Under the pieces are notes generated by a model that made no database searches, had not been told where the DNA came from, and saw only the letters and a program-made list of their open reading frames with translations. The translations under genes were made by a program, and so were the position numbers. Shown here piece by piece: positions 47,037 through 57,609 of a stretch of DNA of 64,000 nt. Positions within the stretch are counted from its first letter, which is position 1, and every line of letters starts with the position of its first letter. Origin of the DNA: an uncultured Tateyamaria sp. (GTDB lineage: Bacteria; Pseudomonadota; Alphaproteobacteria; Rhodobacterales; Rhodobacteraceae); the NCBI RefSeq assembly GCF_947503045.1, contig NZ_CANNCF010000006.1, forward strand, positions 85,452 through 149,451, in the 5' to 3' direction.

Positions 47037-48701
47037 TTAAACCTCAATCGTTTTCGGACGGCGCCGTTCAAACCACATCACGATCAGCAAACGCGTCACA
47101 AAGATCGCCGTGAACACCGATGTCAAAATCCCGAGGCCCAGCGTAATCGCAAAACCCCGCACCGGGCCCGAGCCCATGGCAAACAGGATCACAGCCGTGA
47201 TGAACGTGGTGATGTTGGCATCCAGAATGGCCGACAGCGCCTTTTCATAGCCCAACTCGATGGCCCGCGCCGGACCACGGGCCGATTTCAGCTCTTCGCG
47301 AATACGCTCGAAAATCAGCACGTTGGCGTCGACCGCCATCCCCACGGTCAGCACGATCCCTGCAATGCCGGGCAAGGTCAGCGTGGCCCCGATGAGGCTG
47401 AGCAGGCCAAAGATCAGCCCGATATTGATGATCAGCGCGACATTGGCAAACAGCCCGAACAGCCCGTAACTAAGGAACATGAACACCAGAACCGCGGCAA
47501 AGGCGACCATCGTCGCGATCTTGCCCGCATCAATGCTGTCCTGCCCCAGTTCCGGGCCAATGGTGCGCTCTTCAAGAAATGTCAGCTGCGCAGGCAAGGC
47601 CCCGGCGCGCAACAGTACAGCCAGATTGGTGGACTCTTCGACATCGAAATTGCCGGTGATGATACCCGATCCGCCGGGAATGTGGCTCTGGATCACAGGG
47701 GCGCTGACCACCTTGTCATCGAGCACAATCGCAAACGGAGAGCCGATGTTTTCAGCCGTATAGTCCCCGAAAATCCTCGCGCATTGGGTGTTGAAACGGA
47801 AGGAAACCGCAGGGCTGCCATTCTGATCAAAACTCGGCTGCGCATCTACCAGACACTCGCCTGTCACCACGGGCGCGCTTTCCAAAATATAAAACAGCCC
47901 CGGCTCATCCAATGACGGCACTAGCTTGTTGCCGATACCGGGTGCCTGGGACGCATCCGACGTCCGGCTCACCACCGGATTGAATGTCAACTGCGCGGTT
48001 GTACCGATGATCGCCTTCAACTCAGCGGCCGAGCCAATCCCGGGCACCTGAATGAGAATCCGCAGCGCCCCCTGACGTTGAATGGTCGGCTCGCGGGTGC
48101 CCACCTCGTCAATCCGGCGGCGCACGATTTCAAGGCTTTGCTGCACGGTGCGCTCGTCACTGGCGAGCTTTTCGGCATCAGACAGGGTGACGACAATCGT
48201 GTTCTCACCATCCGCGCGGACCTCGATATCATTGGCCCCCACCCCGGTCAGGGTCTGCACCGGCTGGGCCAGCCCACGCACGATCTGCAAGGCGCGCTGC
48301 ATGCCGGCAGGCTCGGAAATGCGCACGCGCAACTCGTCCGGCGGGGACTGCTGCAAGCGGATCGTGCCGATGGTGGCGCGTTCGGGACGCAACGCGTCGC
48401 GGATCTCGGGCCAACTGGCCTCCATCCGGCTCGCATAGACATCCTCGACCTGCACCTCGGCCAGCAAATGGGCCCCGCCGCGCAGATCAAGGCCGAGGTT
48501 CACAAGGCTGGACGGCATCCACGTGGGCCACTGCGCGAGTGCGGCCTGATTTTCAGGCGTATCCGCCCCCAATTCAATGGCTTGCGCGGCATCATTGTGG
48601 CCCTCGACACGGGTATAAAACCCGTTCGGCAGCGCCAGGATCAGACCAAGGGCGACGGTCGCCCAGATCAGAACGCGTTTCCAACCCTCGATCTGCAGCA
48701 T
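47037..48701 (-). CDS. secD: protein translocase subunit SecD
   Basis: A 554-residue inner-membrane protein: one N-terminal helix, a large periplasmic domain (LGLDLRGGAHLLAEV to about residue 380) and five C-terminal helices (GATLTLPGIAGIVLTVGMAVDANVLIFERIREE). It works with SecF and YajC in protein export. Its start overlaps the yajC stop as TAATG. Confidence 0.97.
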   Translation of the reverse strand: MLQIEGWKRVLIWATVALGLILALPNGFYTRVEGHNDAAQAIELGADTPENQAALAQWPTWMPSSLVNLGLDLRGGAHLLAEVQVEDVYASRMEASWPEIRDALRPERATIGTIRLQQSPPDELRVRISEPAGMQRALQIVRGLAQPVQTLTGVGANDIEVRADGENTIVVTLSDAEKLASDERTVQQSLEIVRRRIDEVGTREPTIQRQGALRILIQVPGIGSAAELKAIIGTTAQLTFNPVVSRTSDASQAPGIGNKLVPSLDEPGLFYILESAPVVTGECLVDAQPSFDQNGSPAVSFRFNTQCARIFGDYTAENIGSPFAIVLDDKVVSAPVIQSHIPGGSGIITGNFDVEESTNLAVLLRAGALPAQLTFLEERTIGPELGQDSIDAGKIATMVAFAAVLVFMFLSYGLFGLFANVALIINIGLIFGLLSLIGATLTLPGIAGIVLTVGMAVDANVLIFERIREELKSARGPARAIELGYEKALSAILDANITTFITAVILFAMGSGPVRGFAITLGLGILTSVFTAIFVTRLLIVMWFERRRPKTIEV

Positions 48702-48979
48702 TACTTGGCTGGCTCGGTCTTGGACAGAACCGTGGCGATGGTGGACTGCACCACGCGGACCTTCACGCCCTCGGCCAGCTCGACCTCGATCTCGTTGTCA
48801 TCCTTGACCTTGGTGACCTTGCCGATGAGGCCGCCCTGGGTCACCACCTGATCGCCACGGCGCAGGGCGCTGACCATGGCCGCATGCTCCTTCACCTTCT
48901 TTTGCTGAGGGCGGATCAGCAGGAAATACATGATCCCGAAGATCAGAAGCAGGGGGATGAACTGGCCAAAGGCTTCCAT
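48701..48979 (-). CDS. yajC: Sec translocon accessory protein YajC
   Basis: A 92-residue membrane protein with one helix (about 6-20, FIPLLLIFGIMYFLLIRPQQK) and the family block KVKEHAAMVSALRRGDQVVTQGG. YajC is part of the SecDF-YajC complex. As first gene of the leftward Sec-Ccm operon it marks the promoter region at about 48980-49100, which it shares with a rightward gene at 49149. Confidence 0.96.
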   Translation of the reverse strand: MEAFGQFIPLLLIFGIMYFLLIRPQQKKVKEHAAMVSALRRGDQVVTQGGLIGKVTKVKDDNEIEVELAEGVKVRVVQSTIATVLSKTEPAK

Positions 48980-49148
48980 TGAGATGTCCTTAAATCTTGG
49001 GGCAAATCACGCCCGTCGCAGAGTTTGGCAGAACCTATGGTCGAGGGCGGACGGGCGCAAGGTACAAAGGGTCAGTTTGGCGTGGTTGTTGCGGCGCAAA
49101 ACGGCCAAAGGTCTTTTGCAAGACGCGGTTTCGCGTCAAGGTGGCGGG

Positions 49149-50456
49149 ATGAACGACACGATAGACATCTCCCTCCCCGGCCCGCTTGTCTACGGTGTCG
49201 GCGGCCTGATCGGGCTGCTCGTCGCCTCGTGGCTCATCGCGATCACGTTGCCAACGGCCGAGACCAAGCCAAACACACTCACCCGCATACGTGATGGTTT
49301 GGGCCTCGCCGGCCTGCCCCCGGTCCTGATCATCGCAGGCACGATCGCCTACACGACAATCGCGGCAATCCTAGCTGTCGGATTGGCGGTCCTGATGCTG
49401 GGCACAATTGCCCTGCCATTCTCCGAAGGCATGACGGCCGAAGAGATGCGGGAAGGATTTCTATTCCACGTCCTACGCCTCGCTGGTCTCACAACTGTCT
49501 TGGGCGCGGTGGTTGCATTGCCACTGACGGTGATCCGCCTGCGTATGACACAAAAGCAGACTGAGACGGCGACCGAGTCCCTGTTCAATGAAAAGATCAA
49601 CGCAGCCACCGAGGGGCTGTATGCACGCAGGCAGGTGACGGAAAGGGACGAAGACGGTCAGCGCCATATTATCTGGCAAGATGACATCGTCCAACGCAAC
49701 GCCGCCATCGACCGGCTCGAAGGACTGGCGCGTGAAAACAACGCCGAAACCCCGCGTATCGCCCGCCTGCTGTCCGTCTACGTCCGCGAACTCAGCGCCG
49801 AGGTGCCGGCACAGGAACCACCCAAAGACACAAAGCCTGATGCGTGGAAGGATTGGGTAGACGCTCTGCCCAAACCGCGCTCGGACATGGAAAAGGCCGC
49901 GCAAACGCTGGGCCGGCTGCACGAACATGCCGATGCGCCCTTGGAAAACGGCGAAATCGACCTGCGCGGGGCGAACCTACAAAAGTGCGATCTCAAAGAT
50001 CTGAACTTCAAACAGGGTCTTTTCCAAAACGTGCAGTTGCAGGGAGCTTACCTCGGGGATGCGCAGTTGCAGGGGGCAAACCTCGGGGATGCGCAGTTGC
50101 AGGGGGCTTACCTCTGGGACGCGCAGTTGCAGGGGGCAAACCTCGGGGATGCGCAGTTGCAGCGGGCGAACCTCTGGGGCGCGCAGTTGCAGGGGGCGAA
50201 CCTCGGGGGCGCGCAGTTTGACGCAGAAACCTCTCTCACCACTGCTACTCTTCGAGGTGCAGTGGTGAGAGAGTTTGATTTTACCACCCTACCAGAAATT
50301 GCCGAACATCTGGAGGATATGTTCGGCGATGTGTCCGTGATCCGACCGGAGGGTGTGCAGAAGCCGGATCATTGGCTCGACACAAAAGATGATCCCGAAT
50401 TCTTTGACCAATGGCGCGCTTGGCAAGCCACCCTCCCTTCCGGCTGGGACAAATAA
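49149..50456 (+). CDS. membrane protein with pentapeptide repeats
   Basis: A 435-residue protein from ATG 49149. Residues 1-125 hold about three to four hydrophobic helices (YGVGGLIGLLVASWLIAITL). A cytoplasmic helical region follows (about 130-270), then a pentapeptide-repeat block (about 280-360) with A(D/N)LxxAxLxGA spacing such as LRGANLQKCDLKDLNF. The C-terminal 70 residues form a short Trp-rich domain (FFDQWRAWQATLPSGW). Six 30-bp DNA repeats encode part of the block. The architecture (membrane part plus beta-helix) is common but its role is unknown. The upstream in-frame extension to 48930 overlaps yajC and is rejected. Confidence 0.8.
   Translation: MNDTIDISLPGPLVYGVGGLIGLLVASWLIAITLPTAETKPNTLTRIRDGLGLAGLPPVLIIAGTIAYTTIAAILAVGLAVLMLGTIALPFSEGMTAEEMREGFLFHVLRLAGLTTVLGAVVALPLTVIRLRMTQKQTETATESLFNEKINAATEGLYARRQVTERDEDGQRHIIWQDDIVQRNAAIDRLEGLARENNAETPRIARLLSVYVRELSAEVPAQEPPKDTKPDAWKDWVDALPKPRSDMEKAAQTLGRLHEHADAPLENGEIDLRGANLQKCDLKDLNFKQGLFQNVQLQGAYLGDAQLQGANLGDAQLQGAYLWDAQLQGANLGDAQLQRANLWGAQLQGANLGGAQFDAETSLTTATLRGAVVREFDFTTLPEIAEHLEDMFGDVSVIRPEGVQKPDHWLDTKDDPEFFDQWRAWQATLPSGWDK
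50031..50219 (+). repeat. 30-bp tandem repeat inside the pentapeptide gene
   Basis: The unit GCGCAGTTGCAGGGGGCAAA plus 10 nt recurs at 50031, 50061, 50091, 50121, 50151 and 50181, with a partial unit at 50211. Each codes for ten residues (two pentapeptides). Nucleotide identity between units is much higher than the code requires, so the array expanded recently or is being homogenised. Confidence 0.9.
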
Positions 50457-50482
50457 CCCCTAACAAAAAATACACCAAACCG

Positions 50483-50522
50483 GTGCACGCCCTGTGCACG
50501 GTGTATGCACACATGGTGCACA
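50483..50522. promoter_or_regulatory. four phased GTGCAC-type sites upstream of serS
   Basis: GTGCAC occurs at 50483, 50494 and 50517 and ATGCAC at 50505, so the spacing is 11, 11 and 12 bp, about one helical turn. All lie 80-120 bp before the serS start. They could be a cooperative operator or, in RNA, alternative hairpins, since each unit is self-complementary. Confidence 0.4.
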
Positions 50523-50601
50523 CCGATTCCGCCCCTTTTCCCGGGCCCCACAATCGGGCATATGACCCACATCACCCCACCCTGATCCAAGGACCAGAGC
50601 C

Positions 50602-51894
50602 ATGCACGACATCCGCGCCATTCGCGAAAATCCCGCAGCCTTCGACGCCGCCCTCGCGCGCCGTGGGGACGCGCCGGTGTCGTCTGAATTGCTGGCGCTG
50701 GACGAGGCGCGGCGCGCCAAAATCCTTGCCGCCGAAACCGCGCAGGCCGAACAGAACAAGGCCAGTAAAGAGGTCGGCGCTGCCAAAGGCCGCGGCGACG
50801 AGGCCGAATTCGAACGGCTGCGCGCCCTCATCTCCGAAAAGAAAAGCGAAATCAGCACGATGCAGGACGAAGCGAAAGCACTCGATGCACGGCTGACCGA
50901 CGCCCTGTCCCGCATCCCCAACCTGCCCGCCGACGATGTGCCGGACGGCGCGGACGAGGATGACAATGTCGAAATCAAGCGTTGGGGCACGCCCCAAACC
51001 TTTGATTTCACACCCAAAGAGCACTTTGATCTGCCCGCTGTCGCCCCGTCCATGGACTTTGAAACCGCCGCCAAGATCTCCGGCAGCCGCTTTGTCCTGC
51101 TGTCGGGCGCTGTGGCACGCATCCACCGTGCGCTCGCGCAATTCATGCTCGACACCCATGTGGACAAGAACGGGTTGACCGAGGCCAACCCGCCCGTCCT
51201 CGTGCGAGAGGAAGCCATGTATGGCACTGATAAACTTCCCAAATTTGGCGAGGAAAGCTATCAGACCCACGAGGGTATGTGGCTCGCCTCGACCTCTGAA
51301 ATCCCGCTGACCTACACGGTCGCGGACGACGTGCTTGACGCCAGTGCCCTGCCGATCCGGCTGACCGCCCACACGCTCTGCTTCCGCTCCGAGGCAGGCA
51401 GTGCCGGGCGCGACACCTCCGGGATGCTGCGCCAGCACCAGTTCGAAAAGGTCGAGATGGTGTCGATCACCCATCCGGATGCCAGTGAGGACGAACAGAA
51501 ACGCATGCTGGCCTGCGCCGAAGGCATCCTCGAAGCCCTTGAAATCCCGTACAAAACCATTGTGCTTTGCACCGGCGACATGGGCTTTGGGGCGCGCCGC
51601 ACTTACGACATCGAGGCGTGGCTGCCCGGCCAGAACACCTATCGCGAGATCAGTTCCGTCTCGACCACCGGCGACTTTCAGGCGCGCCGCATGAATGCCC
51701 GTTTCAAGCCCGCCGATGGCGGCAAGCCGCAATTCGTGCACACGCTCAACGGCTCCGGCCTCGCCGTGGGGCGCTGCCTGATCGCGGTGCTGGAGAATGG
51801 TCAACAGGCCGATGGCTCAGTTACTTTGCCGGGCGTTCTGGCCCCTTATCTGGGCGGCAAGACCAAGTTGGGCGCGGACGGAAAGCTGGCTTAA
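50602..51894 (+). CDS. serS: seryl-tRNA synthetase
   Basis: A 430-residue class II synthetase that charges tRNA-Ser (and tRNA-Sec). The N-terminal coiled-coil arm spans about 30-100 ([21 protein letters not shown]). Motif 2 is [21 protein letters not shown] and motif 3 is [23 protein letters not shown] lies upstream of the ATG. Its stop overlaps by 4 bp the end of the convergent DUF2235 gene. Confidence 0.97.
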   Translation: MHDIRAIRENPAAFDAALARRGDAPVSSELLALDEARRAKILAAETAQAEQNKASKEVGAAKGRGDEAEFERLRALISEKKSEISTMQDEAKALDARLTDALSRIPNLPADDVPDGADEDDNVEIKRWGTPQTFDFTPKEHFDLPAVAPSMDFETAAKISGSRFVLLSGAVARIHRALAQFMLDTHVDKNGLTEANPPVLVREEAMYGTDKLPKFGEESYQTHEGMWLASTSEIPLTYTVADDVLDASALPIRLTAHTLCFRSEAGSAGRDTSGMLRQHQFEKVEMVSITHPDASEDEQKRMLACAEGILEALEIPYKTIVLCTGDMGFGARRTYDIEAWLPGQNTYREISSVSTTGDFQARRMNARFKPADGGKPQFVHTLNGSGLAVGRCLIAVLENGQQADGSVTLPGVLAPYLGGKTKLGADGKLA

Positions 51895-52967
51895 ATGCGC
51901 AGGGATTTGGGCCTGTAATCGCTGCGCCCGCTGTGGCGTTCGCGCACCGTGGGGTGAACTTCCCAAGTCTGAACAGGCCCTTGCCGCCATTTCTTCAACA
52001 GTGACCAGCGCTCGTTCAGCGAAGGCGCGTCCACCAACGCGTCCGGATCGCTGGGCGGGAATCTCTCCTCGGGATTGAGCGTGAGCCGCCCGGCGCCCTG
52101 CACCACCCAGTCCAGCGCAATCATCGACAGGGGCTGTTCGGCGCCCGATCCGCCGACGATGCTGTGATTGCCTACAAACCAAAGCTGCTGGTAGGGCCGC
52201 AAGGGACCGGTGTCGCCTTCGTTCAGGCCGTCCGGCCCGTCCAGATTGTCCCATTTGGCGGGCTTATAGAGCTTGCGCCGCTCGTCCAGCGCAAGCGCAT
52301 GGCGCGCCGATTGCACCAAAGAGGACAGGGCCATGTCGTGAAACTTGTACTGCCGGTTCCACATCGACGCGACGGGCCCAAGCAACGATGGGGGGATACC
52401 CCGCGCGCCCACGGTGTCCCAGACGCCGAGGTAGTTGATGGCGACGAGGCGCGAAGTGTCGTTGCGCCAGGCCATATCGCTGGCAGAGGTGGCAAAGCGC
52501 GGCGACATCTCGCGCCGGGCGGCTTGAATATGGGGCGCGTCCGGACGGTTGCGCTGACCCTTCTTGCGGTAAAGCTCAAAGGCCGCGTTCACGCCTTCGG
52601 GGCTGGTGTCTTCGATGATCCCGCATTTGCGGATCATGCCGGCCAGCGAACGTGCCGTGAAAGCGCCACGTGAAAAGCCGAACAGGTAAATCTCGTCCCC
52701 CGCCTGATAGGCCTGCGCGAGGAACTGGTAGGCCTCCTTGACCTTGGCATCGAGCCCCCAGCCAAAGGCACCACCGCCATATGTGTTGAGAAGTCGTTTG
52801 AGCGGACCGTCAAAGCGTGTGTTTGTCCCGATCCCAGGGAAATAGGCCGCGACCTGTCCCTTGGCCGGGTCATTGACCAGTGCGCGTTGCAGTTTGTGCA
52901 CGCTGGTGGTTTCCTGGATGTCCGCAGAATTCCACGTCCCGTCGCAAAAGATCGCAATCCGTGTCAT
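51891..52967 (-). CDS. DUF2235 family alpha/beta hydrolase
   Basis: A 358-residue protein starting [20 protein letters not shown], the family signature. The nucleophile elbow GFSRG (97-101) holds Ser99; [12 protein letters not shown] and [10 protein letters not shown] carry the other conserved Asp and His. DUF2235 proteins include type VI secretion phospholipases, but many are chromosomal orphans. No signal peptide is present. It is convergent with serS and followed on its upstream side by a TspO-like gene in the opposite direction. Confidence 0.88.
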   Translation of the reverse strand: MTRIAIFCDGTWNSADIQETTSVHKLQRALVNDPAKGQVAAYFPGIGTNTRFDGPLKRLLNTYGGGAFGWGLDAKVKEAYQFLAQAYQAGDEIYLFGFSRGAFTARSLAGMIRKCGIIEDTSPEGVNAAFELYRKKGQRNRPDAPHIQAARREMSPRFATSASDMAWRNDTSRLVAINYLGVWDTVGARGIPPSLLGPVASMWNRQYKFHDMALSSLVQSARHALALDERRKLYKPAKWDNLDGPDGLNEGDTGPLRPYQQLWFVGNHSIVGGSGAEQPLSMIALDWVVQGAGRLTLNPEERFPPSDPDALVDAPSLNERWSLLKKWRQGPVQTWEVHPTVRERHSGRSDYRPKSLRI

Positions 52968-53058
52968 TGGGGTCCAAGTCCTTGAAATGCGGCCAAAAGC
53001 ATTAATTTATGCTCCAAAGGGTCGCGCACCTGTTCTGAATTGTAAACGGTGGAATTCC

Positions 53059-53745
53059 ATGCCCGCACTTGTCCTGTTCCTCGCCATTGCCTTTGCGGCC
53101 TCGCCCTTTTGGGTGCCGGGTTTTGGCGGGTTTGACGCCGATCAGTTCCCGATCCCGCAGATCGACCCGCCCGTGCAGCCCGCAGGCTACGCCTTTGCGA
53201 TCTGGGGCCTGATTTACCTGTGGCTGATTGTCGGGGCCGGGTTTGGTGTGTGGAAGCGCTGGAATGCGCCGGAATGGTCTGCGATGCGCCTGCCGCTGGC
53301 CATTTCCTTGGCCGTCGGGGCGGTGTGGTTGCCGGTCGCGGTGCGCAGCCCCGTCTGGGCCACGGTGCTGATCTGGGTGATGCTGCTGAGTGCGCTGTGG
53401 GCCCTGTGGCGCGCGCCGCGCAGTGACGCATGGGCGGCTGCGTGGCCCGTGGGGCTGTATGCCGGATGGCTGAGCGCGGCGAGTTGCGTGGCACTTGGGC
53501 TGTTACTGGCAGGCTACGGGGTCACGGGGCAGATGCTGGCCGCATGGGTCATGGTGGCCTGCGCCATCGTGTTGGCCTGGGCCATGCAATGGGTGCTGGG
53601 GTTTGCACCCACCTATGGCATCGCGGTGATCTGGGCGTTGATCGCCGTGGGGCTACAGAACAGCTTTGCCGGTGTCGGACTGCTGGCACTGGCGGGTGCT
53701 GCGGCGCTTGTTGCACCAACGCTGCGGGCTGCGCGCGGAAAATAA
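53059..53745 (+). CDS. TspO/MBR-related membrane protein
   Basis: A 228-residue membrane protein with about seven hydrophobic helices. PPVQPAGYAFAIWGLIYLWL resembles the PPGWVF-W-LY motif of tryptophan-rich sensory (TspO) proteins, in a longer relative. In Rhodobacter TspO affects porphyrin handling; whether this one binds tetrapyrroles is unknown. The ATG 53059 drops an upstream extension that overlaps the divergent DUF2235 gene. It is convergent with der, 25 bp apart. Confidence 0.72.
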   Translation: MPALVLFLAIAFAASPFWVPGFGGFDADQFPIPQIDPPVQPAGYAFAIWGLIYLWLIVGAGFGVWKRWNAPEWSAMRLPLAISLAVGAVWLPVAVRSPVWATVLIWVMLLSALWALWRAPRSDAWAAAWPVGLYAGWLSAASCVALGLLLAGYGVTGQMLAAWVMVACAIVLAWAMQWVLGFAPTYGIAVIWALIAVGLQNSFAGVGLLALAGAAALVAPTLRAARGK

Positions 53746-53770
53746 TCCGGTGTCCAGCCACCGTGCGAAC

Positions 53771-55231
53771 CTAGCCGCGCCGCCCATCCGTATGTTTGCG
53801 CAGCTTGCTGGGCGGCGCCTTTTTGCGGCCCTTGTAGGGGTTGGCATCGTTCTGGCCGCGCATATAGATGCGGATCGGCGTGCCCGGCATGTCAAAGTCG
53901 AGCCGTAACCCGTTGACAAGATAACGATTATAGCTTTCCGGCATCTTGTCGGGATGGCTGCACATCACCACGAACCCGGGGGGCCGTGTCTTGGCCTGCG
54001 TCATGTAGCGCAGCTTGATCCGCTTGCCTTGCGGTGCAGGGGGCGGATGCGCCTCCAGCATGCCGGTCAGCCAGCGGTTCAATTGCGCCGTGGTGACGCG
54101 ACGATTCCAGACTTCGTAGGCGCGCAGAATCGCGTCATGCAAGCGGTCCATGCCGCGCCCCGTTTTGGCCGACACAGTGATCAGCGGCGCGCCCTTGAGC
54201 TGCGGCAGCAGCCGCTCAAAGCTCTCCTTGAGGTCGCGCAGCTTGGCCTGCTTTTCCTCTTCCACGTCCCACTTGTTGATGGCAACAACCACGGCCCGGC
54301 CCTCGCGCTCGGCCAGATCGGCAATGCGCAGGTCCTGCTGCTCGAACGGGATGGCGGCATCCAGCAGCACCACGACAACTTCGGCGAATTTCACCGCGCG
54401 CAAGCCGTCGCCAACGCTCAGTTTCTCCAGCTTTTCCTGCACCTTGGCCTTTTTGCGCATACCGGCTGTGTCAAAGATGCGCATCGGCACCCCGTTCCAG
54501 TCGGTGCGCAGGGAGATCGCATCGCGGGTGATCCCGGCCTCGGGACCGGTCAGCAGGCGGTCATCGCCGACAATCTGGTTGATCAGCGTCGATTTGCCGG
54601 CATTGGGGCGACCCACCACGGCGACCTGCAAGGGCTTGGCGTTTGTGGGCATGGGCACGGCGTCCACATCGTCCTCGTCCGCGTCCTCCAGATCGACATC
54701 CACCTCGGGGGCCTCGCTGCGCGCCTTTTCGGCATAGAGATCGGCAATGGGTTGAAGCTGCGCATAAAGATCATTCAGCCCCTCGCCATGTTCGGCAGAC
54801 AGGCGGATCGGCTCGCCAAGGCCAAGCGAATAGGCCTCGATCACACCCGCATCGGCGGCTGCGCCCTCGCCCTTGTTCGCAGCCAGCAGCACGTGTTTGC
54901 TGCGTTTGCGCAGGATCTCGGCAAAGATTTGGTCCGTCGGCGTCACACCGGCGCGCGCATCGATCATGAACAGGCACACATCGGCCATGTCCACGGCCCG
55001 TTCGGTCAGGCGGCGCATGCGCCCCTGCAGGCTTTCATCGGTGGCCTCTTCCAGACCCGCCGTGTCGATCACGGTGAATTTCAGGTCGGCCAGACGTGCG
55101 GCCCCCTCGCGCAGATCGCGGGTCACACCGGGCTGGTCGTCGACCAGCGCAAGGCGCTTGCCCACAAGGCGGTTGAACAGGGTCGATTTGCCCACATTGG
55201 GGCGGCCGACAATGGCGAGGGTCAGGGTCAT
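53771..55231 (-). CDS. der: ribosome biogenesis GTPase Der
   Basis: A 486-residue double GTPase from ATG 55231. The two G1 motifs are GRPNVGKST (9-17) and GRPNAGKST (207-215); DTAGLEE and DTAGMRKK are the G3 motifs, NKWD the second G4. The C-terminal KH-like domain ends in a basic tail ([20 protein letters not shown]). Der is needed for 50S subunit maturation. It is the last gene of the leftward yfgM-bamB-der run, as in many proteobacteria. Confidence 0.97.
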   Translation of the reverse strand: MTLTLAIVGRPNVGKSTLFNRLVGKRLALVDDQPGVTRDLREGAARLADLKFTVIDTAGLEEATDESLQGRMRRLTERAVDMADVCLFMIDARAGVTPTDQIFAEILRKRSKHVLLAANKGEGAAADAGVIEAYSLGLGEPIRLSAEHGEGLNDLYAQLQPIADLYAEKARSEAPEVDVDLEDADEDDVDAVPMPTNAKPLQVAVVGRPNAGKSTLINQIVGDDRLLTGPEAGITRDAISLRTDWNGVPMRIFDTAGMRKKAKVQEKLEKLSVGDGLRAVKFAEVVVVLLDAAIPFEQQDLRIADLAEREGRAVVVAINKWDVEEEKQAKLRDLKESFERLLPQLKGAPLITVSAKTGRGMDRLHDAILRAYEVWNRRVTTAQLNRWLTGMLEAHPPPAPQGKRIKLRYMTQAKTRPPGFVVMCSHPDKMPESYNRYLVNGLRLDFDMPGTPIRIYMRGQNDANPYKGRKKAPPSKLRKHTDGRRG

Positions 55232-55301
55232 GGGTTTTGTCCGAACGGGGTCAGAGGGGGCACATAGACCATATGTGCGCCCGCGAAAAGGACTGAAACG
55301 C

Positions 55302-56681
55302 CTAGCGGTAGGCGACCAGCTGCCCCTTGCGGCTGACCAAATAGAGGGTCTGGCCCGCCACAACCGGTGCGGTCGAGGCGCCGCCCGGGATCTCGGTCGT
55401 GCCGGTCAGCCCGCCCGAAACGGGATCAAAGCTGCGCAGCACACCATCCGACGAGGCCACGATGATCCGCCCACCGGCGAGGATGGGGCCATGATGGGCA
55501 AAGACTTCGGACTGGCGACTGGGCCTGCTGGCCACATAGTTGGGCAGTTTAACGCCCCAGATGCGGCTGCCATCGCTGGCATCCAGCCGCAACAATTCGT
55601 TGCGGTCACTGACCAGAAACACGCTGCCGGCAACCGGCAGGACCGTGTCCACGGCCCCTTCGTTTGCGGTCCAGATGCGCCCGCCACTGCCTGCGTTCAT
55701 TGCCACGGTGCGCCCGGACTGGTTGCCCGCATAGATCACGCCGTCCACGGCAATGGGCCGCCCGGTCACGTCATCGAACTTCGACAGGGCCCGGCCCTTG
55801 CGCTCGCCCAGCACGGACGCATCCCAGCGGCGCAAACCGCCCTGACGGAACACCGCCTGCATCTCGCCTGAGCCAAAAGAGAACACCGTCAGCCCGTCCA
55901 CAACGATGGGCGCAGGCGCACCCAGCACGTTTGTGGGGCTTTCCGAGGCAGAGACCTGCCATTCCACGCGCCCATTGGTCTTGTTAAGCGCCCAGCCGGT
56001 GTCATCCCCGGCCATGATATAGACCAGATCGCCAAACACCGTGGGGCGGCCAGAGCCTGTGGCCTCAAGGTTCTGCACCCAGATCGTGCGCCCGGTCGAG
56101 GCCTCGAGTGCTGTCAGCGCGCCAAAGCCGCTGGAAATATACAAAACGTCGCCATCCACGGCGAGGCCGCCACCCGTGGCATCACCCGACTCCGCCCCGT
56201 CGGGCAGCACATCGCGCTGCCACAGGATCGCGCCAGAGGTCGACACGGCTGTGACCGTGGTCTCTGCATCCAGCGTAAAAACGCGGCCCCCCGACACGAC
56301 GGGGTCGGCCACAATGCGGTGCTTGCGGTTGTCCCCGGCGCCGATGTTGACGGCGAACACCTGTGTCAGGTTCGCATTCAGGCTTGGGTGATCGGTGCGG
56401 AAGTTCTGTGTGCCAAAGCTTTGGGCCGCCTCGGCATTGGCAACCTGTGCGGGCAGCTGGATAGCGCGGGCAGCATCCGCAACGGCTGTCGCCTCTTCGG
56501 TGCCCGCCGATGGCGACTGGGTCAGAACCGAATCCACCGCCTCGCGCTGGCCGGGCAGGATGACCTGACGTTCCTGACAGGCACTCAGCAGGGCCACACC
56601 GACCAGGCCGAGGCCCGCCAATGTGCCTTTTGAAACGAAACGCTGCAGATTGATCTGTCTGACTGCCGTGCCGCGTGTCAT
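55302..56681 (-). CDS. bamB: outer-membrane assembly lipoprotein BamB-like (PQQ beta-propeller)
   Basis: A 459-residue lipoprotein from ATG 56681 (AAGG 8 nt upstream). The lipobox LLSAC places the acylated Cys at residue 35. Eight PQQ-like beta-propeller blades follow (for example [57 protein letters not shown]). BamB supports insertion of outer-membrane beta-barrels with BamA. Gene order after yfgM and before der supports the name. The ATG at 56702 overlapping the yfgM stop is an alternative. Confidence 0.9.
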   Translation of the reverse strand: MTRGTAVRQINLQRFVSKGTLAGLGLVGVALLSACQERQVILPGQREAVDSVLTQSPSAGTEEATAVADAARAIQLPAQVANAEAAQSFGTQNFRTDHPSLNANLTQVFAVNIGAGDNRKHRIVADPVVSGGRVFTLDAETTVTAVSTSGAILWQRDVLPDGAESGDATGGGLAVDGDVLYISSGFGALTALEASTGRTIWVQNLEATGSGRPTVFGDLVYIMAGDDTGWALNKTNGRVEWQVSASESPTNVLGAPAPIVVDGLTVFSFGSGEMQAVFRQGGLRRWDASVLGERKGRALSKFDDVTGRPIAVDGVIYAGNQSGRTVAMNAGSGGRIWTANEGAVDTVLPVAGSVFLVSDRNELLRLDASDGSRIWGVKLPNYVASRPSRQSEVFAHHGPILAGGRIIVASSDGVLRSFDPVSGGLTGTTEIPGGASTAPVVAGQTLYLVSRKGQLVAYR

Positions 56682-56691
56682 GCCTGTGCCC

Positions 56692-57366
56692 TTATCCTTC
56701 ATCGGCGGTCTCGGTGGCCTGTGGCGCGCCGCCCAAAGCCACCATTGCCTGTAGGGCACGCCGTTGCAAGCCTGAGGTCACTTCGGCGTCGTCCATGATG
56801 GCCTGAAATCTGGTTAGCGCAGCGTCAGTATCGCCCTCTTCGATGTCGAGCAGGGCCAGCTGTTCTTCGGCCAGCAGACGCAGGCGGACACCGGGCACGG
56901 CCAATGCGTCAAACCCGGCGCGGCGCTGTTCGATATCAAGCGTGTCAGCCTGCAGGATCAGCGCCTTGAACGCGGCGACCTGACGATAGATCAGCGGCAC
57001 TTCGCCATTCCCGGACACAACCTGCAGCGTCTGCGCGGCCTCTTCGGTCTGGCCCGCTTCGGCCTGCGCCCCTGCTGTCAGAAAGGCCAGAACCGCCTCG
57101 CCCTGCGGTGTTTCGGCAGAGACGTCGGCGAGTGCGCCCGCGCGGGCCACATCATCATTGCGCGACAGCGCCTCAAGCATCGCATCCCCAAGGGCCTGCG
57201 CCTTGGCGACCTCCTGAGCCTGACGGTATTCGTTATACCCCGCGGCCCCCACGATGGCGACGATGGCAAGGGCGGCAACCCAGCCATATTTGCGCAGGTA
57301 GCCATAGAGGCGGTCCCGCCGCACTTCTTCGTTGACTTCATCAATGAAACTATCGGTGTCGCTCAC
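56692..57366 (-). CDS. YfgM-like tetratricopeptide membrane protein
   Basis: A 224-residue inner-membrane protein with a cytoplasmic N-terminus (DSFIDEVNEEVRRDRLYGYL), one helix (about 27-46) and a periplasmic TPR-like domain. The family (TPR_21/YfgM) links the Sec translocon to periplasmic chaperones. It is first in the leftward run with bamB and der, as in E. coli. Its stop overlaps the start region of bamB. Confidence 0.88.
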   Translation of the reverse strand: MSDTDSFIDEVNEEVRRDRLYGYLRKYGWVAALAIVAIVGAAGYNEYRQAQEVAKAQALGDAMLEALSRNDDVARAGALADVSAETPQGEAVLAFLTAGAQAEAGQTEEAAQTLQVVSGNGEVPLIYRQVAAFKALILQADTLDIEQRRAGFDALAVPGVRLRLLAEEQLALLDIEEGDTDAALTRFQAIMDDAEVTSGLQRRALQAMVALGGAPQATETADEG

Positions 57367-57609
57367 GCCCGGCGCTCCCCAGTATTTCGGCGCATTGTGC
57401 CCACGCCCGCCTCGTTTTCGCGCTCCTCTTACCGCGCCCGCGCGCCCAAGCCAAGAGCGACAAAGCCCCCTCTTCTGCCACTCATTTCGGCAGGATTGCG
57501 AAATTTGACGAAAAAAAGTAATCTGAACTGGTTAGTTTAGTCGTAAAGGACCATATATCGGGGTGAATCGCGTGCCATCGCACGTAAGTCACCCTGACGG
57601 AGAGCAAAG

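Noticed and set aside
48930..49148. Upstream extension of the pentapeptide gene
   Set aside because: It overlaps yajC on the opposite strand and has no ribosome site; the ATG at 49149 begins a plausible membrane-protein N-terminus.
50031..50219. CRISPR-like 30-bp repeats
   Set aside because: The repeats are contiguous with no spacers and encode pentapeptide units in frame.
53954..55267. Plus-strand frame of 437 codons
   Set aside because: Antisense to der, which has both GTPase domains intact.
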